From: Branchiostoma floridae
Taxonomy: Eukaryota > Chordata > Leptocardii > Amphioxiformes > Branchiostomatidae
NCBI RefSeq assembly: GCF_000003815.2
Contig: NC_049992.1
Span: 3,963,769 to 4,027,768, forward strand
Reading direction: 5' to 3'
Length of the DNA: 64,000 nt
The notes beneath the pieces are model-generated. The model saw only the letters and a list, made by a program, of their open reading frames with translations. It ran no database searches and had not been told where the DNA came from. Below, piece by piece: positions 43,801-52,290 of this stretch. Numbering within the stretch: position 1 is the stretch's first letter; each line of letters begins with the position of its first letter. The position numbers were made by a program, and so were the translations under genes.

Positions 43801-46800
43801 GTTTGTGTTACACCTCTGTATTATGTAATGTACCTCAGACAGTACATGTGTATGTTATGTACCTCAGTCTGCAGTATGTAATGTAAGTTTGCAGTACATG
43901 TATGTAATGTACCTCTGCAGTTTGTAGTGCACTTCTGTATTTTGTAATCTCTAATGCATTTCTAGTTTTTAAAGCACCTGAGAGTCTGTAGTTCGTAATA
44001 TCTGGTGTAAGAGAAAACCAAGAATTTTTTACTCTCCCCCCAGGATCAGTGGACAGTCCCGTTGACCTGGACAGCCCGGATGACCTGCTGGAAGACTTTG
44101 CCATTGACCCCCACGACCCCCCGCCGACCCGGGAGGAGTGGTGCGAGTTCCTGAACGCCTCCGGGCGGGTGACAGAGGAACTGCAGAGCCTCACACTCAC
44201 AGGTAAGGAACCATACAGAACGCCTCCAGGCGGGTGACAGAGGAACTGCAGAGCCTCACACTCACAGGTAAGGAACCATACAGAACGCCTCCAGGCGGGT
44301 GACAGAGGAACTGCAGAGCCTCACCCCCAGCTTTGCAGTTTCTGTTTTCGGTAACATTTTTTTCTAATGCTGAGCTTACAAAACTTTCGACATTGTTTCT
44401 CTATTTATTATTCTTCTGTTATCATGTTATCTGAATATTTAGGAGGTATTCCTTTGACTGGTACATATTGGATAGGGTTAATTTGCCTGAGACAATTTGC
44501 AGTTTCTGCCACACTCATTGCTCCACTACATTTACAGTGGTGTTGCCTCAATGTGCAGCCATTAAACAACATTTTTTACTCAATGTTCCTGTAACCATGG
44601 TGATGTGTTCCCCTGCAGACCAGGAACAGAAGAAGCTGTACCAAGCAGCGGCCGTCATACAGAACGCCTTCCGCCAGTACAAGGTGCATCTAACTTTCAC
44701 TTACATCTGTTACTGTTACATTAATGTCTTAAAGTTAGTGTCATACAGATTATCTTCAGTAAGCCAGGTCAGTCTTCACTTTCATCTCCAATGCCCTATG
44801 TCTTAGTGTCACTAGTACTGTGAACGTCTTCTGCCAGCGTATACATGTATACTGCAAGAAAAATGTTCTATATTCTTTTGAATAACAGTACTTTATTCAC
44901 AAATACATGTTTTTCAAGAGCCAACAGCTTGATGATCATCTGTCATCTCCTTCAGGGCAAAAACGACTGGTTCACTGCAGCCAGGTGTCATTGCTAGCAT
45001 TGAAGTCTCAAAGTTTAACATAAAGTACTGTAACAGTTACAAAACTGCGTACTATATTCTTAAGCAACCTTTATTATCCTATATTGACTTACGATGTTTC
45101 ATGTTTGGAACAGACTGTGACCTGGAAATGTCTCTGGCTGCTTTGTTTGTGTTAACTCTACAATTTTGTTAATACTTTACATTACTTAACTGTTTGTTGT
45201 TTTGTTTCCTGCAGAGTCGCCGGCAGCGTCGGCTGCGTGAGATCGAGGCTGCGATACTGATCCAGAACTACTACAGACGAGTGAGACAAACTTACTTAGT
45301 AATACTAACTAACAAAAAGTAACAAACTTTCTACAGTGTAAGTAACCAAGAAAGTACAGATGCAAGAGACCAACTTACATTGCCAAGTTCTACTATTTTT
45401 TTTCTATATACAGATCTAGAAGAACAGTTTTTTTCATTCATTTTTAGACCTCAGATTTTTTTTAATATAAAAATAGATAAGGCTCTAGTTTCTTACATGA
45501 TGTTCGAAAGCAACTGCAGACATTCTTTGGATAGACGTGCATGTTTCTTGCAAAATTCATTACCCTCCCTATGAAAAAATGCTGTCTTATCCTTGTTGGC
45601 TGTTGGTTCAGTCATAGCTTGCTTGGAAATTCTACAACTCAAATCAAAATTGTATGATAAGCTACGATAAATGTGACTGCAAGCATTGTAATTGAAGTTT
45701 CCCTTCCCAGTATGCCATGTTCAAGAAGATGAATAGGGCGGCCATCTTGATCCAGAGCCGGTTCCGACGCTACTACGAGCAGAAGAGGTTCCGCCAGCTG
45801 TACCGCGCCGCTGTACTCATCCAGAGCTACTTCCGATCCTTTCGCGAACACGAGAGATTCCGGCAGTACCGGCGCGCCGCCATCATTATACAGAAACGGT
45901 TCAGGTGGGTGTTTGGTATAGGTGTCTTGGTTTGTAACTGTGTGTAGTAGCAGTAGTCCACTGTGTCCCTCTATAGTTACACTGTGTGTAACTGTGTACT
46001 ATTTGCATGTATGTGAGACTGTGTGACTGTGTGCATGAGTGTGTGTGTATTAGTGTGAATGCATGTGTGTGTGTGCGTATATTTGTACACGTGTTTGCAT
46101 GCGTGTATGTACATTTGTATGTGTGTGAGTGTGTTTCTCTGCATCTTTGCCATGCATTTGTGTGTCTCTGTGTGTGTGCATGCATGTGAAGGTGAGTTAT
46201 TTGGATGTATCTTTGTTGCAGCTTATGTTAAGAGAAACTGTAACAGTTGTAGTTTGTATTGATAGTACATCAATATTTGTATTGATAGTCTATAGCTGGC
46301 CGAGTAGTATAGGCTTATTTTTGACTTTTGCCATTCTCTGACCTTCATGTCCCCACAGAGGTCACTGCCAACGGAAGAGGCGTCTTCAGGAGATCATGCA
46401 GCAGTACAGACAGAGGTGAGCATCTTAAAGGAACTATTCACAATGTCTTAGATGGACAGTTTACAGTCTTGTAACTCCTATAGTACAGACAGTGTACAAA
46501 TAGTGTCTCAAAAATCCCTTCACAGTATTAAAACGGTTCAGACAAACTTAAAGAAAGTTACTGTAGGAATTTAAAAAAAGGATTGTACAGACAGAACCAG
46601 AACGGGAAAGACTCACACCTTTGTGACACCTACAGAGTACACCTGAAGTCTAACACTGTTTTTTATTGGTTTGACTCTCAGACAGCAAACTGACAGCAGT
46701 AGTAGTCATTTGGTTCACATTTTTCTTATTGTAAACTTTACCCTACAATACATTCAACTTAAAAAAGACCTCATGTGTGTTACTGGTAACAGACTTAATA

Positions 46801-49800
46801 ATATGCTGGAAGGCGTGAGAACAGTTTATGCCTTAAAAAAAGTTTTTATTCATCTTATTTTTGTGACGATTCTTTTATTTATGTTAGAATTGCTCTAATT
46901 GGTTCCATCATTGCATGAGGGTATGACTCACAGTGATGCATGTTATTATTAAATTTGTGCACATAGTTTGGTGATGATTGCACATATTTTGATAACAAGT
47001 GCACATAGTTCAATGACAGGTGCACGTAATCTGATGACAGGTGCACGTAGTAGACATGACAGGAGCACATAGTTTGATGATTTGTTTGATGACTGGCTGA
47101 TTTTGCTGCCGTTGTGCCCATGTAGGCCATGCATGCTCTCAGCCTTGCTTAGATTTTGGGAACAAAAAAGGATGTGACATTCAAAATCATGGTAATCAAC
47201 ACTGTTTTGTTGTTTTTGTTTGCTTATCTCTCTCTCATTCTGTCACTCACAAAGTTCACATGTACAAATGTAGCCTGGCACCCCACCTCACTACATGTAC
47301 CGTTTACATTTTGTAGCCTGGCACCCCAGTCTCACCACAGTTATATATTAGCCACCTTTAGCATGCAGCAGTAGCTTACCACTGTTAGTGTTCATGTGTT
47401 CAGATTCAGTTTTATTACTGATTGGCATGGCATGAGACATTTACGTAAAACAAGACATATGAACATTGATACATGATTACATAGTTTTCTAAGATTTTAG
47501 CAAGGTAGAAGATATGATGCAGCCATGGTAAAAGTAACAAACAATACTGACTGAAAAACTTCACCTCCCATTACATTACCAGGCAATTACAAAGGAACCA
47601 TCAGCTGCCATTGTTCAGTTGGGACAATGTTTTGGTTTGGTTTAAAATTGCATCAACTGAGTTTGCAGAACTGATGTTTGTAATTTACCAATAGTCTAAC
47701 AATTAAACCTGCCATCAGTTATTTATTTTTTTAAAGTTAAGATAACACCATATTACTAAGCTAAGCTCTGCCTGTGCCATGGTACCACACATACCCCGCC
47801 TTGCCATGTTGCCATGGCAACCCCAGCCCCGCCCAATACCTTGTTACCATGCCAACCATGGTATGTAAAAGTAGAGAAGATGAAGAGAAGATGGCTACAT
47901 GTAATAACTGTGCAGGCTGGGATGCAGGCTCCAATACAAGCAGTCTTGTAACGTCTCTTCCAACTTGGTCTGTTAACTAATCCTTGCTAAAAAATGTTTC
48001 TCTACTAACATTTACTAAACAAATTTTGAATGTGCAGTTTGTTTTCCTCAATGCCTGTCACATTGAGTGTCTGTCCATTGACTTTGACAGGGTTGGACAA
48101 GTCCACTAGCCCAATTGTCCCGGGCAAGTGAATGTGCTGATTGGATAAGTGCTTGTCTTACCCCACTTGTCCGATTGGGCAAATAAGATTTTTCCATGAG
48201 TGAGATTTTGATGTACTTGTTACTTTTCCCTGTCATGGCATCAATCATTGGTCAACACAGGAAAAGAGAGCCAATGATAAAAGAATTCCATTGATGGAAG
48301 TGCAAATACATAAAAAAATGTTCTTTAAATTTTGGGCAAGTCAAAAGTTGGTTTGGGCAAGTAAATCTTTTACACAAAATTTTACTGTAAATCTTGTATG
48401 TGCTTGCCCAATAGGACAAGACTTAGAAATAAGACAAGAATTTTAGAAAACTTGTTCAACCCTGCTTTGACCTGTCTTCCTGTTCTACTGCTGTAACGAC
48501 AACAACTCTTGCTGCTCGGGGAACATAGAGACACTAAACTGTGTCATGTTGTATGTTTGATCTTCACCACTGTATTTTGTGTTCTCTCTGCTGCCTTAAG
48601 TGTGCTCTGGGACTATAGAAGTGTTTTCCTGGTGAGTTTTAATGTGCTGACACATCTCCTATCAGTGCTGATACGTCTCCTATCGCATATAGTAACTCCA
48701 GTTTTCGTGAGTTTTAATGTGCTGACCTCAGTGCTGATTTGTCTCCTATCGCATTTGTAACTCCAGTTTTCCCGTTCTTGGGCTGAGCTTCTCGTGGTCC
48801 ACAGTGTTCTCTTGACAAGAAACCAGGTCCTTTTGAAAACAATGTACAGTTACTAAATGTGGGTGACCTGTACACCTGTAAGAGGGTTACCATCCTTTTC
48901 AGATATAGATACACAAAAAATTACGCTCCCACATTCTAGATCTCTTATAATAGCAAACAAAAAAAAAGTTGGACGTTTTTTCTGCCCTTTGGCTACAACA
49001 ATGACAGTCACAACTTTGGACGTACATTTTGTATGACTTAGCAGACACATGCTGGAGTTTTGGGCCAATCTTGTGCAAATCTTTTTCATTATACTGAAAG
49101 GAAGCCAGGCTTTGGTACAGAATCACAAGACATTCCTGATCAAAATTTCTGCCATGTATGCTCCCTGTCTTTGCAAACAACTGCGTCTCATCTACCTGTA
49201 CATGTACCAAGTCAACATGTTGTGGTATCGGACCGGAGTTTCTTTTACGATTTCGGAGGTTGGCGGACAGCCTCAGGCCGAAGGGCTACAATTCCGCTAG
49301 TAAACGTAGGACGCGAAACTTAGTCAATATGGTGGAAAGCTGTTTACTGCCTCTTTCCGACAAACCTATTGGTATCGTCTGTTGCCTCTTTATTTTGGGT
49401 AGAATATGTAGTAAAATTTTAATTTGGGACCCGAAAACTATCATTTTTTAACACTTTTTTGATCGAAGCTGCTTGGAAAAAACGAATTTTCCCAGGATAA
49501 CGGCCTACGTGGTAGAGAAGCTAAATTCTTCATGTTTGTGTAAAATGAAAATAAAAAAATTCCATGTGATAACTTTTTTGCAATCTCCGATGACGTCATT
49601 TCTTCGAAATCGCGTGAAAAACGATGCTATTTGGGTCATCAGGTGAAAAAACCGCATCACCGTTGCAGCGGACTAATACAAAAATGGTTTCGCTGGCCGA
49701 CCAACTATTCCTCGCACAAAATCAATACAACCCACGGGCTTTTCAGGAAATACGACAAATCTATGCTCAGCTTTAACGATCACCAAGCAATAGGGAGCAA

Positions 49801-50239
49801 AAGTTAGGGAGACAACAGCGCGCTTCCGGCCTATTACACCACCCTTCCGCCAACTCCGGTCAGATTTGAACTCCGACCCGGAGCCTTGTGTCTGTATCTG
49901 ATGCCTGTTCACAAACTTATCCAGCTGCTTGTGTAATGAGTAACCTTTGTTTGATCGTGTATCTTATCTGGATGTCTAACCTTCATTGATAATGTTTTAA
50001 ACTGTTCACCAAACATTCATGTTAACCGTCTTCACACTTTACTGTCAATTGTATACATTATTGAAAACACCAAGCATATCACATATCGATAATCAATCAT
50101 GGCAATCATAGCTTGTCTGCACACGTGTCTATTTCCATAGCAACGGTCTCCACGGTAACTAACCCTGTGTTCTGTGCGCAGACTGCTGGAGCAGAGCTCC
50201 CCGGTTGGCTGGATTACGCCCCTTACTGAGTGCATGTGA
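28812..50239 (+). CDS. CAMTA: Calmodulin-binding transcription activator (CAMTA), complete, 21 coding exons
   Basis: Exons: 28812-28836, 29275-29399, 31693-31760, 33091-33226, 33923-33994, 34517-34658, 35012-35046, 35582-37330, 38931-39057, 39559-39693, 40021-40118, 40594-40781, 41153-41228, 41917-42592, 43024-43224, 44044-44202, 44619-44683, 45215-45280, 45711-45904, 46359-46415, 50182-50239. Every junction is GT-AG and the frame closes to about 1,483 codons. Domain order is that of animal CAMTAs: CG-1 DNA-binding domain, acidic activation region, TIG/IPT fold, ankyrin repeats, IQ motifs. The family binds CGCG-type DNA in the nucleus and responds to calmodulin and calcium. Vertebrates have CAMTA1 and CAMTA2; this looks like a single pre-duplication gene. 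The N-terminus is short (start at MAVNSESE). Eight introns carry splice-junction or junction-abutting tandem arrays. Confidence 0.93.
29275..35046 (+). CDS. CAMTA: CAMTA exons 2-7, CG-1 DNA-binding domain
   Basis: Residues about 9-201. Exon 2 ends RVRHRWNTNE, exon 3 reads EIAGFLLCFDIHQQWLSTTP, exon 4 carries SGSMILYNRKKVKYRKDG and the basic, nuclear-localisation-like KKRKDGKTTREDHMKLKV, exon 5 is CLYGCYVHSSIVPTFHRRCY, exon 6 begins NPDIVLVHYLNVP, and exon 7 is a 35-nt microexon (FAGVKVGSNNDV). This is the most conserved part of the family and is intact. Introns before exons 5 and 6 hold decoy copies of those exon starts; the intron after exon 7 starts with a 23-bp array. Confidence 0.93.
30146..30412. 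repeat. (TCCA)n/(ATTC)n simple repeat in CAMTA intron 2
   Basis: Mixed CCATCCATTCATTCATTC units for about 270 bp. The predicted Ser/His/Pro-rich frames are artefacts of this composition. Confidence 0.92.
32299..32617. mobile_element. Inverted-repeat element with LINE 3' fragment in CAMTA intron 3
   Basis: AGCCTGGTATCCAGCCGTAA and TCTCTTCTCTCCTCTTCG at 32299-32349 recur inverted at 32560-32614. Inside, 32478-32570 reads RLRWFGHVVRRPPNTLVRKA, the C-terminal motif of non-LTR reverse transcriptases. The stretch CTGTCCAGGGCTGTAAATGG ... GCTATAAGCAAGATTTGATC recurs at 39288-39358. It could be a folded-back LINE copy. Confidence 0.7.
33675..33922 (+). repeat. Decoy copies of the CAMTA exon 5 acceptor and exon start
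   Basis: The real exon start at 33923 (TGCCTGTATGGCTGCTATGT) is preceded by a copy at 33780 with its own CCCCACAG acceptor (TGCCTGTATGGCTCAATGGC) and a more decayed copy at 33675 (TGCCTGTATGTCTGTTATGT). Each continues with GAATTCCTC or CATTCCTCTATCA-like sequence and then ACAGGTATACAGGTAC-type intron. Confidence 0.85.
34304..34516 (+). repeat. Decoy copies of the CAMTA exon 6 acceptor and exon start
   Basis: Three units before the real acceptor at 34516: acceptors end at 34315, 34374 and 34450, each followed by AACCCAGATA(A/T)(T/C)GTGTTG and 10-20 more exon bases, then a (TTTG)n tract. Spacing is 59, 76 and 66 bp. All three decoys keep TAG acceptors behind pyrimidine-rich tracts. In decoy 3 the in-frame TGA follows nine codons. 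Confidence 0.93.
35047..35165 (+). repeat. 23-bp tandem repeat starting at the CAMTA exon 7 donor
   Basis: After GACGTG|GTGAGTAC come about six copies of ATATTATGGGCTATGTTGC. The array abuts the donor but its unit does not visibly contain exon bases. Later fragments (TATGGGCTATGTCATA near 35265) show it once extended further. Confidence 0.85.
35582..37330 (+). CDS. CAMTA: CAMTA exon 8, large central activation region
   Basis: 1,749 nt, 583 codons, residues about 202-784. It begins SETIEAVVEKLL, then ACVCAKDGAGPKQKCGHTPH (a Cys/His cluster typical of CAMTA after CG-1) and RIISPKVE. The body is Gly/Ala/Ser/Pro-rich low complexity with high third-position GC. Near the end is an acidic-hydrophobic stretch (DLSNFDAFDNIMLDTQLSDL) corresponding to the activation segment of vertebrate CAMTAs. 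The exon ends VCITDFSPEWSYPE, the lead-in of the TIG domain. The frame runs open into the preceding intron, so the start is set by the CCGTCCAG acceptor. Confidence 0.92.
37331..38400. other. CAMTA intron 8, 5' part with a transposon-like repeat
   Basis: 38215-38410 contains two copies of GGCCAGGTGGTCG(T/C)TGAGAA and ends GGGCAGGTTTGACTGTA, which looks like the terminus of an interspersed element. 38090-38150 carries GACCGCCGCCATCTTTATTC. No coding capacity recognised. Confidence 0.5.
38405..38930 (+). repeat. Four decoy copies of the CAMTA TIG exon start
   Basis: Acceptors end at 38453, 38574, 38690 and 38806 before the real one at 38930. Each has TATATTTGCAG or TCTATTTGCAG, then about 55-70 nt of exon 9 (GGAGTGAAGATCCTGGTGAC and on to TGTGTGTTTG). 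The unit (116-124 bp) seams where exon TGTGTGTTTG meets intron GGTGTTTGGGTTAAACC. A second nested repeat of GGGTTAAACCAT and TATATTTGCAG lies within units. Unit lengths are not multiples of three, so use of a decoy would shift frame. Confidence 0.95.
38931..39693 (+). CDS. CAMTA: CAMTA exons 9-10, TIG/IPT domain
   Basis: Exon 9 reads GGVKILVTGPWHSSTTAYSC, then FDDISVPASLVQSGVLRCYC; exon 10 AHETGLVTLQVAAGG, then SKSVVFEYRTRS and REWLSLD. This immunoglobulin-like fold follows the SPEWSYPE lead-in of exon 8 and is close to the vertebrate sequence throughout. It is implicated in dimerisation or non-specific DNA contacts. Phase 1 junction between the two exons. Confidence 0.93.
39275..39361 (+). 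repeat. Dispersed repeat shared with intron 3
   Basis: CCGCTGTCCAGGGCTGTAAC, CGGATGTTTGGCGGGCTGC and TATAAGCGAGATTTAATCAG match 32356-32452 with mismatches and a gap. Confidence 0.75.
40021..42592 (+). CDS. CAMTA: CAMTA exons 11-14, ankyrin repeats and variable linker
   Basis: Exon 11 gives a short coiled segment (RQFKISILERLEQLENRLG). Ankyrin repeats: RGMTLLHLAAALGYRRLAEK (exon 12), CTPL | MWACAMGHTDTAYFLCQW (exons 13-14) and LGRLPASLARARGHPRIAEE (exon 14). After them is a Ser/Pro-rich linker with an in-frame minisatellite at about 42348-42500, eight units of the form (V/I)LN(S/P)(S/G)(S/T)(N/S), and an acidic end (MHTDQPTLSDTLRARNLRQA). The repeat is probably disordered. Ankyrin repeats mediate protein contacts. 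Confidence 0.92.
41229..41590 (+). repeat. 37-bp minisatellite of exon 13 end plus donor, about 10 copies
   Basis: The unit carries the end of exon 13 (AACTGCACACCACTG) and the donor GTAAGGGCATAGGTCATAGTG. Real donor after 41228; copies end at 41265, 41302, 41339, 41376, 41413, 41450 (CCACAG|GTAAGG), about 41487, 41527 (donor lost, GGA) and about 41572. The first five units are nearly identical, decaying with distance from the exon. Confidence 0.95.
42593..42745 (+). repeat. Donor-type minisatellite after CAMTA exon 14, same family as intron 13
   Basis: After GCCACTG|GTAAGGACATAG come three to four units of GTTCAACTGTACACCACTAG followed by TAAGG-type words and ATAGGTCATAG. This is the intron-13 array unit with GCACACC changed to GTACACC and the copied donor CTG|GT changed to CTA|GT. 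Exon 14 itself ends CAAGCCACTG, sharing only CCACTG|GTAAGG with exon 13. Confidence 0.88.
43024..44202 (+). CDS. CAMTA: CAMTA exons 15-16, acidic linker
   Basis: Exon 15 reads EAMQYSDGGYDKDLDSAELP, then SILLLAERIVSALPPRFVDD (matching the LAEHIIEATPDRI segment of vertebrate CAMTA) and EMSDEDYSFLDHTYRDVT. Exon 16 reads GSVDSPVDLDSPDDLLEDF, then REEWCEFLNASGRVTEELQS (matching the AADWSEFLSAS region). Both exons begin and end in phase 1. The donors of both are tandemly duplicated downstream. Confidence 0.9.
43225..43600 (+). repeat. 150-bp duplication of exon 15 end plus donor, 3 copies in total
   Basis: Junctions CCAG|GTGAGAATCAC at 43224, 43374 and 43524, exactly 150 bp apart. Each copy carries about 62 nt of exon (GATCAGGAGATGTCTGATGA...) and TGTACAGTGTATACTCACCTG-type intron. 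In copies 2 and 3, CACCTGTAG or CATCTGTAG precedes the exon piece and could serve as an acceptor, giving 75-nt cassettes 43300-43374 and 43450-43524 in frame. Confidence 0.93.
44203..44330 (+). repeat. 65-bp duplication of exon 16 end plus donor
   Basis: GAACGCCTCC(G/A)GGCGGGTGA ... CTCACAG|GTAAGGAACC is repeated; donors follow 44202 and 44267, and a third partial copy loses the donor (CTCACCCCCAG). Copies are nearly identical, so the duplication is recent. Confidence 0.93.
44619..46415 (+). CDS. CAMTA: CAMTA exons 17-20, IQ-motif region
   Basis: Five IQ-like motifs in series: AAVIQNAFRQYK, AAILIQNYYRR, AAILIQSRFRRYYEQKRFR, AAVLIQSYFRSFREHERFR and AAIIIQKRFRGHCQRKRR. Exons 17-19 start or end between or within motifs (junction phases 0, 0, 0 and 2). 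This basic helical region binds calmodulin in the family. The frame would meet TGA at 46416-46418 if the exon 20 donor (CAGAG|GTGAGC) were not used, giving an alternative C-terminus ending QQYRQR. Confidence 0.92.
46005..46200. repeat. (GT)-rich low-complexity stretch in intron 19
   Basis: Imperfect TG/TGTA/CATG repeats over about 190 bp. Cys/Val-rich frames here are artefacts. Confidence 0.85.
46955..47090. repeat. Short tandem repeat in CAMTA intron 20
   Basis: Five to six units of about 25-27 bp built on GTGCACATAGTT(T/C)GATGACAG; decayed. Confidence 0.75.
48088..48464. mobile_element. TIR element, CAGGGTTGGACAAGT family, copy 1
   Basis: Starts CAGGGTTGGACAAGTCCACT and ends AAACTTGTTCAACCCTG. 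It is flanked by CTTTGA on both sides (48082-48087 and 48465-48470). The interior has GGGCAAGT-type sub-repeats on both strands. Non-autonomous; within CAMTA intron 20. Confidence 0.88.
50182..50239 (+). CDS. CAMTA: Candidate last coding exon of CAMTA
   Basis: Acceptor CTGTGTTCTGTGCGCAG at 50165-50181. The phase-2 join with exon 20 gives RQR-LLEQSSPVGWITPLTE then CM and TGA at 50237-50239. Supported only by splice site and frame; the 3.8-kb intron before it is longer than most here. If wrong, translation would stop at 46418. Confidence 0.5.
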
Positions 50240-51400
50240 CTGGAATCAGCTGATCTTGTGATGATCATGTGACCTGCATGGGCTGATCATGTGACTGACA
50301 CGTGGACCAATCAGGCAGCAGCATGAGAAGATGCCAAGTTTGTGTGTGTAGAAAACGTGGACACAGCTTATAAATGCAGTATTACCTGAATCCCTCACAG
50401 GGAAAATGCTTTAAGTTTCCTTACTCCCTGTTTTGTTTTGTTTAACTCAATCTTGGAAGATGTATTGTAACAAACTTACATTCCATTGACTTAAACCGTT
50501 TGTGTTACTGGCATCCAAGCAAGGCAGCTAGACAAGTAATGCTAGTTCCCCTTTATCCGTGGGGTAACTTATATCTGCTGTTTTTGAAAACGGTGCGTAG
50601 GGATTTCAAGTAGACGGAAGGTGGTTTCAAATTACACTATTTGAAAATATATTGAAAATATTGCAAGTAAAAACCTCCGTCCATGGGCTTGATATCCCTG
50701 AATACCCTGTTTTAACAAACAACGGATATAGGTTACCCCACGGATAAAGGTCAACTAGTGTTACTTCTGAGATATTCTTCAAGAGAATTTGCTTCAGACT
50801 AGAAGCAGTTAAAGTTATCAGGGCTGAATGTTGACAGTTGCCTTAGCCCTGACCTCTGACCCCTGGGGTCACACCAGGCAGGCCCTGGATGGATGACCTT
50901 GACCTTTGGGGATGACCTCCATCCCAGAAGTGTTGCCAAAAATTGTTCGGTCACTTGAAGGGGAAAAAAGCTTCAAAATCATGTTAGATACGATTTCATG
51001 GCAAAAGAGATGCAGATCTAGAAAGAGAGAGAGAGCAACTCTAAACAGGTCATGGGTCAAGAGTGCAAAGGTCATAAGCAAGGGGAGTGTTCCTGACTAC
51101 AGGTTGTTGGTAGCGATGCTGTCGGCTCCAGCTAACATTCTGGTATCATTCAGGTGCAACACGCGTTTGGAAATGTCCGAAATTTCCCTTGCAATTGATG
51201 TACAAAATTACCGTTCACAGTTAAGAAGAAATGCTGTAATTATCTATATCTAGCAACCTTCACAACTCCCCTTTGCACTGTGACCTGTGACCCTGCCACT
51301 GGTAGCACCGTGCCAATGATCCCTACATCAGGCACCTTGTAAATACAACGCACTTCGCAGCACAGACTTCACCACTCTACCAGTATGCACTGCTGGCCAC
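50240..51400. other. Probable CAMTA 3'UTR and downstream
   Basis: No further exon recognised. Contains the MITE at 50542-50758. AATAAA at 52431-52436 is a possible distal polyadenylation signal. Extent is inferred only. Confidence 0.35.
50542..50758. mobile_element. MITE with CTAGTTCCCCTTTATCCGTG ends
   Basis: CTAGTTCCCCTTTATCCGTG then GGGTAAC at the left; GTTACCCCACGGATAAAGGT then CAACTAG at the right. A relative lies at 11940-12149. Confidence 0.9.
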
Positions 51401-52290
51401 TGAACAGTGTCCATGGTACCAGTAGTCCCTACCAACTATAACTTAATGGTACTTATTCTTCCCACTATAATGTACTGTGGTACCTCTAAGCCCTCACAAT
51501 AACCTACAACACAATGGTACCTCTTTCCCATTATGACTAATATTCAGTGGTACACTTTTATTTGTACCATGTACTCCCCACTATAACATACAATCATAAT
51601 GGTACATTGTGTATCTCCTCCCCTCTATATTGTACATTGGTACCTCCAACTATAATGTATGGTGGTACTTCTTTAATACTCCACACTATAACAACTATAA
51701 TGGTACCTCCTACTCCCCACTATAGCATACAATGGTACTTCTTGCAACTATAACATATAATGGTACCTCTTACTCCTATTCCCCCACTATCATTATGGTA
51801 CCTTCTACTCCACTATAAGATACTGTGTAACAATCATTACAGGGATAAACAAGTCCACTAGCCCTATTGTCCAGGGCAAGTGAAAGTGCTGTTCAGGCAA
51901 GTGCATGTCCTACCCCACTTGTCCGATCGGGCAAGTAAGATTTTTCCATTGATTTTAGTGCAATTTTGATATACTTGTTACTTTTTACCGTCATGACATC
52001 AAGCAATTGTCTACAGAGAATTCCATTGCTGGAAGTGAAAATGCATATACTAGTAACAGTGACATTTGAATTTTGGGCAAGTGAAAAATTGGTTCAGGCA
52101 AGTACATTTTTTATGTGCTTGCCCGATAGGACAAGTGGATTTTAGAAAACTTGTTCAACCCTGCATTATGGTACCTACTACCCCCACTATACCATAAAGC
52201 GGTACATACTTCTTACAACTATAACACAATGTGGTACCCACTACTCCCACTATAAGATAGTGGTACCTGCTAAACTATAACCTACGGTGA
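51400..52290. repeat. Degenerate CACTATAA...GGTACCTC repeat field
   Basis: More than 20 irregular units of 30-45 bp with the words CCACTATAAC, ATGGTACCTC and TACTCCCC, interrupted by the TIR element at 51840-52163. Confidence 0.8.
51840..52163. mobile_element. TIR element, CAGGGTTGGACAAGT family, copy 2
   Basis: CAGGGATAAACAAGTCCACT to AAACTTGTTCAACCCTG, flanked by CATTA on both sides. The interior matches copy 1 (GGGCAAGTGAAAGTGCTG, TGCTTGCCCGATAGGACAAG). Confidence 0.88.

Noticed and set aside
46007-46262. Cys/Val-rich frames in (GT)-rich DNA
   Set aside because: Low-complexity artefact.
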